9,080 bases of DNA, from NCBI GenBank assembly GCA_934481375.1, contig CAKSPN010000054.1, positions 1 to 9,080 of the forward strand, in the 5' to 3' direction. Below the pieces are notes generated by a model. That model was not told the origin of the DNA. It saw only the letters and a list, made by a program, of their open reading frames with translations, and did not search any database. A program made the position numbers and the translations under genes. This document shows positions 5,346 through 9,080 of the stretch, one piece after another. This DNA comes from an uncultured Clostridia bacterium (GTDB lineage: Bacteria > Bacillota > Clostridia > UBA1381). Positions within the stretch are counted from its first letter, which is position 1, and each line of letters opens with the position of its first letter.

Positions 5346-5374
5346 TTGACACATTCGCAGATTTGTTATATAAT
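5346..5374 (+). promoter_or_regulatory. consensus sigma-A promoter of the acetylation operon
   Basis: Perfect TTGACA (5346-5351), 17-bp spacer, perfect TATAAT (5369-5374). Transcription should begin near 5381. This places every upstream in-frame start codon outside the mRNA and so supports the GTG start at 5406. Confidence 0.92.
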
Positions 5375-5405
5375 AGCGATATGTGTGTTAAAAGGGGGCT
5401 TTAAG

Positions 5406-6794
5406 GTGGTTTTTTCCGGCTTTATGTTTTTATGCGTGTTTTTGCCGATAGTTCTTGTGTTGTACAACCTTTCAAAAAACATAGTATACAAAAACGTAAT
5501 CCTGGTAATATCCTCGCTGTTTTTTTACGCTTGGGGTGAACCTGTTTATGTGTTGCTGTTTATGGCAAGCATTTTGATAAATTATATATTCGGTCGTATA
5601 ATAGACAAATTCTATGCACGGCCTGCCGCAAAGGCGGTGTTTATATGCGATGTGGCGCTTAACCTGGCATTTTTGGGTGTATTTAAGTACGCCGGATTTG
5701 CCGTTGCAAACATCAACTCGCTTTTGGGAATGAGTATTCCCGACCCGAACATCGCTCTGCCGATAGGAATTTCATTTTATACGTTTCAGATACTTTCCTA
5801 TATAATAGACGTCTATAACGGCAAAACACGTGTGCAAAAATCGGTTATAAAATTTGCGGCGTATGTGTCGATGTTTCCGCAGCTTGTGGCAGGGCCTATA
5901 GTGCGGTACACGGATATTGCCCGTGAGCTTGACAACCGCCATACAAGCATTGACGATTTTGCCTGCGGTGCAAAGCGGTTTACTGTGGGACTGTGCAAAA
6001 AGGTTATCATTGCAAATTATGCCGGCAGTGCCGCATCATTGCTTCTGGACTCCGCACGGCTTTCGGTGGCGTCCTCATGGCTCGGAATACTAATGTATGC
6101 ATTTCAGATTTATTTTGACTTTTCAAGCTATTCCGATATGGCGATAGGTCTGGGCAGAATGTTCGGCTTTCATTTCTGCGAAAATTTTAATTATCCGTAC
6201 ATTTCAAAGAGCGTTACGGATTTCTGGCGCAGATGGCATATATCGCTCAGTTCGTTTTTCAGAGATTACGTGTATATTCCGCTCGGCGGAAACCGATACA
6301 GAGCGACACGAAACCTGTTTGTGGTATGGATGCTTACGGGACTTTGGCACGGAGCAAGCTGGAATTTTATCGGCTGGGGACTTTTCTACGGAATAATGCT
6401 TTTTATAGAAAAAAATTCTTTCAGGCATTTTCTGCAAAGGCTCCCACGCCCGATTTGCTATATATACACAATGTTTGCGGTGCTTGTAGGCTGGGCGCTG
6501 TTCTATTACACCGACACAGCCGCACTGGCAGGGTGGTTTAAGAATGCATTCGGCATAGGAAACTCGCTCTATGACCTTGTAACGATAACAACGCTTTATT
6601 CAAATTTGTGGCTGATAATAGTGTGCGTGCTGGCGTCGACGCCGCTGCCTGCGATGATATTCAATCACATCTGCCGCAGACACAAAAAATTTGCACTTGT
6701 TATTGAGCCGCTGCTTGTTGCGGCAGGACTTACGGCTTGCTTTATCCTGCTTGCGGGACAAACGTATAATCCGTTTTTGTATTTCAGATTTTGA
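5406..6794 (+). CDS. MBOAT-family O-acyltransferase (AlgI/DltB-like)
   Basis: This integral membrane acyltransferase has 462 residues when read from GTG 5406. That start has GGGGG at 5394-5398 seven bases upstream and gives the typical MVFSGFMFLCVFLPIVLVLY opening. The open frame reaches back to 5292, but that part covers the promoter. About ten or more hydrophobic segments are visible. Conserved MBOAT features are YTFQILSYIIDVY (125-137), PQLVAGPIVRY (158-168), FWRRWHISLSSFFRDYVYIP (273-292), the LTGLWHGASWNF block with the catalytic-type His315, and a C-terminal FLYFRF. AlgI-type proteins pass acetyl groups across the membrane for transfer to extracellular polysaccharide. The DHHW protein gene follows 16 bases later, giving the usual two-gene acetylation module. 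The polymer acetylated (capsule, cell-wall glycan or teichoic-type) cannot be told. Confidence 0.92.
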   Translation: MVFSGFMFLCVFLPIVLVLYNLSKNIVYKNVILVISSLFFYAWGEPVYVLLFMASILINYIFGRIIDKFYARPAAKAVFICDVALNLAFLGVFKYAGFAVANINSLLGMSIPDPNIALPIGISFYTFQILSYIIDVYNGKTRVQKSVIKFAAYVSMFPQLVAGPIVRYTDIARELDNRHTSIDDFACGAKRFTVGLCKKVIIANYAGSAASLLLDSARLSVASSWLGILMYAFQIYFDFSSYSDMAIGLGRMFGFHFCENFNYPYISKSVTDFWRRWHISLSSFFRDYVYIPLGGNRYRATRNLFVVWMLTGLWHGASWNFIGWGLFYGIMLFIEKNSFRHFLQRLPRPICYIYTMFAVLVGWALFYYTDTAALAGWFKNAFGIGNSLYDLVTITTLYSNLWLIIVCVLASTPLPAMIFNHICRRHKKFALVIEPLLVAAGLTACFILLAGQTYNPFLYFRF

Positions 6795-6810
6795 CGGGAG
6801 GTAAACGAAT

Positions 6811-8049
6811 ATGAAAAATAAAATCATATTAGCGATATTCTGTGCCGCTCTTTTGTGCGGTGCGGCTGTGGTTGCGCTTCCCGGCGACCCAGACAGCGTT
6901 TTAAGCGAAAACAGAACGCCTGCCACGCTTATGCCGATAACTGCGGAAACGTTAAGCTCGGGGGAGATTGCAAGCAACTTTGAGGAATTTCTCGGCGATA
7001 ATATGTGGCTGCGGTCGGCGCTTATAAGCACGGCAGGGCGCATAGCACGTGCAAAGGGCATTGACAGCAGTTTAGGGAAAATAGTTCCGACAAACAAGGA
7101 TATAGGAACGTCGGTTTCGCAGAAATCGAGCCTGCTTGTAAGCCATGACACCGTTATGGAGGTGTTTATAAAAAATCCGTCTGCCGAGAAAAAATATGTG
7201 CAGATGCTGAATACGCTTGCCGATGAATTTAAGGACAAGAAGATATACAGTATGCTCGTTCCGACACAACTCACATTTTGCGAGCCTGTGTATGCCAACA
7301 TACAGGACAGCCAAAAGGAAACGATAGATTATATTTACACGCACTCCGATGAGCGCATAAATAAAGTTGACGCATACGATATGCTTAAGGAAAACAAGGA
7401 CAAGTACCTGTATTTCCGCACCGACCACCACTGGACGGTTATGGGTGCGTATTACGGCTATTGTGCTTTTCTGAAATCCGCATCGGGTGACAGCAATTAT
7501 GAGATAAAGACAGAGAAAAAAGACGACCCGTTCCGATTGGAAGAATTTGAGAACATAGTTCCCGACGGACTGAAAAAGCATACGATAAACGATTTTTACG
7601 GTTCGCTTTATGCTCAGGCAGATACGCCGAGCCTTTCGCCCGATACGGTGGAATGGTACGATACCGACCCGAACGGCAAGGTTACGATAAAGCATTACGG
7701 CTTTGAGGACGGCAAGCCCATCTCCTATGACGGCAAGCTGTTTGATGCGGATAAAAAGAATTACAGCGTTTTCCTTTCGGGAGATCATCAATTGTCGGTG
7801 ATAGACAATGCAAATGTGCGCAACGGAAAGACAATTCTTATTATAAAGGACTCGTACACGAATGCGTTTGTATCGTGGCTTACGAACAATTATGAAAGAA
7901 TTATTCTGCTTGACCCGAGAGCCTACAGAGGCGGAATAAAAGATGTTGTTGAAAAGTATAATCCGCAGGAGATAATGGTGATGAATTATATTTTCACCTC
8001 CACATTTGAGGATTACAGCGAAACGATAATGGATTTAATTAAAAAATAA
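6811..8049 (+). CDS. DHHW-family protein, AlgJ/AlgX-like SGNH-type acetylation partner
   Basis: This 412-residue protein begins with a hydrophobic stretch (residues 4-23) ending near ALPG, consistent with a signal peptide or membrane anchor, so the rest should lie outside the membrane. ENRTPATLMP (33-42) is a common opening in this family. YFRTDHHWTVMGAYYGY (201-217) carries the name-giving DHHW. By analogy with AlgJ/AlgX, Asp205 and His207 are the catalytic pair. IIKDSYTNAFVSWL (344-357) provides the likely nucleophile, Ser348. GGGAGG (6796-6801) sits 9 bases before the ATG, and the gap from the MBOAT stop is 16 bases. The expected role is to accept acetyl groups delivered by the MBOAT partner and place them on an extracellular polysaccharide. 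That role is inferred from the pairing; the substrate is unknown. Confidence 0.88.
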   Translation: MKNKIILAIFCAALLCGAAVVALPGDPDSVLSENRTPATLMPITAETLSSGEIASNFEEFLGDNMWLRSALISTAGRIARAKGIDSSLGKIVPTNKDIGTSVSQKSSLLVSHDTVMEVFIKNPSAEKKYVQMLNTLADEFKDKKIYSMLVPTQLTFCEPVYANIQDSQKETIDYIYTHSDERINKVDAYDMLKENKDKYLYFRTDHHWTVMGAYYGYCAFLKSASGDSNYEIKTEKKDDPFRLEEFENIVPDGLKKHTINDFYGSLYAQADTPSLSPDTVEWYDTDPNGKVTIKHYGFEDGKPISYDGKLFDADKKNYSVFLSGDHQLSVIDNANVRNGKTILIIKDSYTNAFVSWLTNNYERIILLDPRAYRGGIKDVVEKYNPQEIMVMNYIFTSTFEDYSETIMDLIKK

Positions 8050-8051
8050 GC

Positions 8052-8074
8052 AAAAAGTGATATATCACTTTTTT
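8052..8074 (+). terminator. palindromic terminator after the DHHW gene
   Basis: AAAAAGTGATA (8052-8062) is followed at once by its complement TATCACTTTTT (8063-8073) and one more T. The stem is AT-rich with a small ATAT loop. It is probably a first, weaker stop before the one at 8111. Confidence 0.6.
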
Positions 8075-8110
8075 CAAAACTACTGTATGAAAAAATCAGA
8101 AGTTCCGGCA

Positions 8111-8143
8111 AAAAAGCGCTCCTTCAAAGAAGGAGCGCTTTTT
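8111..8143. terminator. bidirectional terminator between convergent genes
   Basis: AAAAAGCGCTCCTTC (8111-8125) pairs perfectly with its complement (8129-8143) over an AAA loop. GC-rich core, T-runs at both ends. It serves the acetylation operon on the plus strand and the 4Fe-4S gene, whose stop is at 8146, on the minus strand. Confidence 0.93.
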
Positions 8144-8145
8144 GC

Positions 8146-8832
8146 TTAAATTATTTTCCCGTCCGTGGAAATCGTTATTACCTGCCACGGAATGAACTTA
8201 CCGCTGTTTTTAAGTGCAGTGACAGCCGCATTTTCTATTCCCTTACAGCAGGGAACTTCCATTTTCACAACCATAAGGCTTTTTATATCGTTTTCCGAAA
8301 TAATCGCCGTAAGCTTTTCGGTATAGTCCACACTGTCAAGCTTGGGACAGCCGATAACCGTAATTTTTTTGCGCATTATTTCGTTATGAAAATTGCCGTA
8401 TGCATATGCAGTACAGTCTGCAGCTACAAGCAAATCGGCGCCGTCGAAATATTGTGCGTTTATCGGCACAAGCTTTATCTGTACGGGCCATTGGCGCAGC
8501 TGTGACGGATTGTATGCAGTTACGACGTCGGTAATATCCCTGTCTATCGCCATTGCACGGCTTCCGGGACACCCTCCCGTAAGGGGAATATTCCTGTGCT
8601 TTTTGTTTTCCTCCACAGCCGCGGCGTCATATTCCGCCGCCTCACGCTCGATAAACGTTATCGCTCCGGCGGGACATACGGGCAGACAATCCCCCAAGCC
8701 GTCGCAGTAATCGTCACGCATAAGCTCCGCTTTGCCGTCTTTGAGGACGATAGCGCCCTCGTGGCACGCCTGAACGCATAAGCCGCAGCCGTCGCACTTG
8801 TCTTTATCTATATTAATTATTCTTCGTTTCAT
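8146..8832 (-). CDS. 4Fe-4S dicluster-type ferredoxin-domain protein
   Basis: This 228-residue cytoplasmic protein starts MKRRIINIDKDKCDGCGLCV. The first ferredoxin motif is C13-x2-C16-x2-C19-x3-C23. The second is C43-x5-C49-x3-CP (C53), one Cys short of the canonical set. The remaining 170 residues are the conserved body of a clostridial family: GGCPGS (86-91), QLRQWPVQIKLVPINAQYF (111-129), GADLLVAADCTAYAY (131-145), VIGCPKLD (159-166) and VPCCKG (193-198), with five further Cys. I know similar proteins only as ferredoxin-like proteins without an assigned reaction. The frame is open back to 8964, but 8832 is chosen because AGGAAG (minus, 8844-8839) lies 6 bases upstream and the promoter at 8875-8903 falls inside the longer version. 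It appears monocistronic. Confidence 0.88.
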   Translation of the reverse strand: MKRRIINIDKDKCDGCGLCVQACHEGAIVLKDGKAELMRDDYCDGLGDCLPVCPAGAITFIEREAAEYDAAAVEENKKHRNIPLTGGCPGSRAMAIDRDITDVVTAYNPSQLRQWPVQIKLVPINAQYFDGADLLVAADCTAYAYGNFHNEIMRKKITVIGCPKLDSVDYTEKLTAIISENDIKSLMVVKMEVPCCKGIENAAVTALKNSGKFIPWQVITISTDGKII

Positions 8833-8874
8833 ATATTTCTTCCTTTCCGAAGTAACCGTTATGCTTATAAATAT

Positions 8875-8903
8875 ATTATACATCCGCCGATTGTGATTGT
8901 CCA
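8875..8903 (-). promoter_or_regulatory. sigma-A promoter of the 4Fe-4S protein gene
   Basis: On the minus strand, TGGACA (8903-8898, one mismatch to consensus), 17-bp spacer, TATAAT (8880-8875). The start would fall near 8868, giving a leader of about 36 nt. Confidence 0.8.
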
Positions 8904-8952
8904 GATGTATTTTTATCCTGTGATAAAAATTTGCTCCGAAATATTGACAATC

Positions 8953-8998
8953 CAACATTTTCATGTTGAATTTTTATTATGATACGTAACGCATTACG
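8953..8998. promoter_or_regulatory. two short dyads between divergent genes
   Basis: CAACAT (8953-8958) with ATGTTG (8963-8968), and CGTAA (8985-8989) with TTACG (8994-8998), each with a 4-base centre. They lie between the 4Fe-4S gene promoter and the gene at 9031. They could be regulator sites or part of the latter's promoter. A TTGACA occurs at 8944-8949 on the plus strand, but no -10 is found at the right distance. Confidence 0.25.
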
Positions 8999-9030
8999 GT
9001 TTTAAAAATATATTCAAGGGGGTGATTGAA

Positions 9031-9080
9031 ATGGCGAATTACGGACACGGCAAACACTATGAAATTATGCGCAGTAAAAT
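9031..9080 (+). CDS. unidentified protein, first 16 codons (cut by window edge)
   Basis: The frame reads MANYGHGKHYEIMRSK and runs off the right edge. A strong ribosome site, AAGGGGGTGATT (9016-9027), with the ATG 8 bases after the G-run, makes this a real start. The opening is His-rich (two His before residue 10), and KHYEIMR looks like the start of a helical domain. Too little is present to name a family. It is divergent from the 4Fe-4S gene and could share regulation with it. Confidence 0.6.
   Translation, partial: MANYGHGKHYEIMRSK

Noticed and set aside
5292..5405. Longer N-terminus for the MBOAT protein from TTG 5292
   Set aside because: The extension covers the operator candidate and the perfect promoter at 5346-5374, so it would not be in the mRNA. 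The GTG at 5406 has a good ribosome site and gives the usual family start.
8833..8964. 44-residue N-terminal extension of the 4Fe-4S protein
   Set aside because: It spans the promoter at 8875-8903, has no ribosome site, and the MKRRIINIDK start fits the family.
8944..8980. Plus-strand promoter TTGACA ... TATTAT for the gene at 9031
   Set aside because: The spacing is 25 bp, too long for sigma-A. No better -10 was found, so no promoter is called.

Overview
The window looks like a chromosomal segment of a low-GC Gram-positive bacterium, most likely a gut-type Clostridia (Oscillospirales or Lachnospirales grade). The signs are AT-rich spacers, strong GGAGG-type ribosome binding sites, consensus sigma-A promoters, short intergenic gaps, and protein families typical of these anaerobes: a clostridial 4Fe-4S protein, a DHHW protein paired with an MBOAT acyltransferase, and a G1P-dehydrogenase-type iron alcohol dehydrogenase. 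No species can be named from the sequence.

Layout, left to right. (1) 1-260, minus: start of a DeoR-family repressor, cut by the window edge, with its own promoter. (2) 531-3972, plus: a divergent three-gene operon with an internally deleted endonuclease/exonuclease/phosphatase remnant, a glycerol-1-phosphate-dehydrogenase-like enzyme and a large FAD-dependent oxidoreductase, closed by a strong terminator at 4031-4065. (3) About 3973-5405: 1.4 kb without a protein gene. It holds an IS-end-like hairpin with a 9-codon ORF, three tandem small-RNA genes (4342-5074), an orphan terminator and an inverted-repeat operator candidate. (4) 5406-8049, plus: a two-gene polysaccharide O-acetylation operon (MBOAT acyltransferase and DHHW/AlgJ-like protein) behind a perfect sigma-A promoter. 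(5) 8146-8832, minus: a 4Fe-4S protein, convergent with the acetylation operon and sharing a bidirectional terminator. (6) From 9031, plus: the first codons of an unidentified gene.

The most notable content is the array of three RNA genes at 4291-5074. Each copy has a near-consensus sigma-A promoter (TTGATA, 17 bp, TATACT or TATTAT, with an extended -10) and RNA bodies of about 202-211 nt. Each ends in a near-identical 3' segment with an intrinsic terminator. The bodies have diverged so far that they barely align. Even so, all three can be drawn by hand as the same rod of three stacked helices with a conserved purine-rich apical loop, and that loop can pair as a pseudoknot with a GGGGTTTGCAT element just before the terminator. 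Many differences are G-U wobbles or compensatory changes, which favours a functional structured RNA. I do not recognise it as a known family.

Working together: the DeoR regulator probably controls the divergent operon, which may oxidise a polyol phosphate or related carbohydrate (substrate unknown). The MBOAT and DHHW proteins probably move acetyl groups across the membrane onto an extracellular or cell-wall polysaccharide. No protein gene in the window is obviously a partner of the RNA array.
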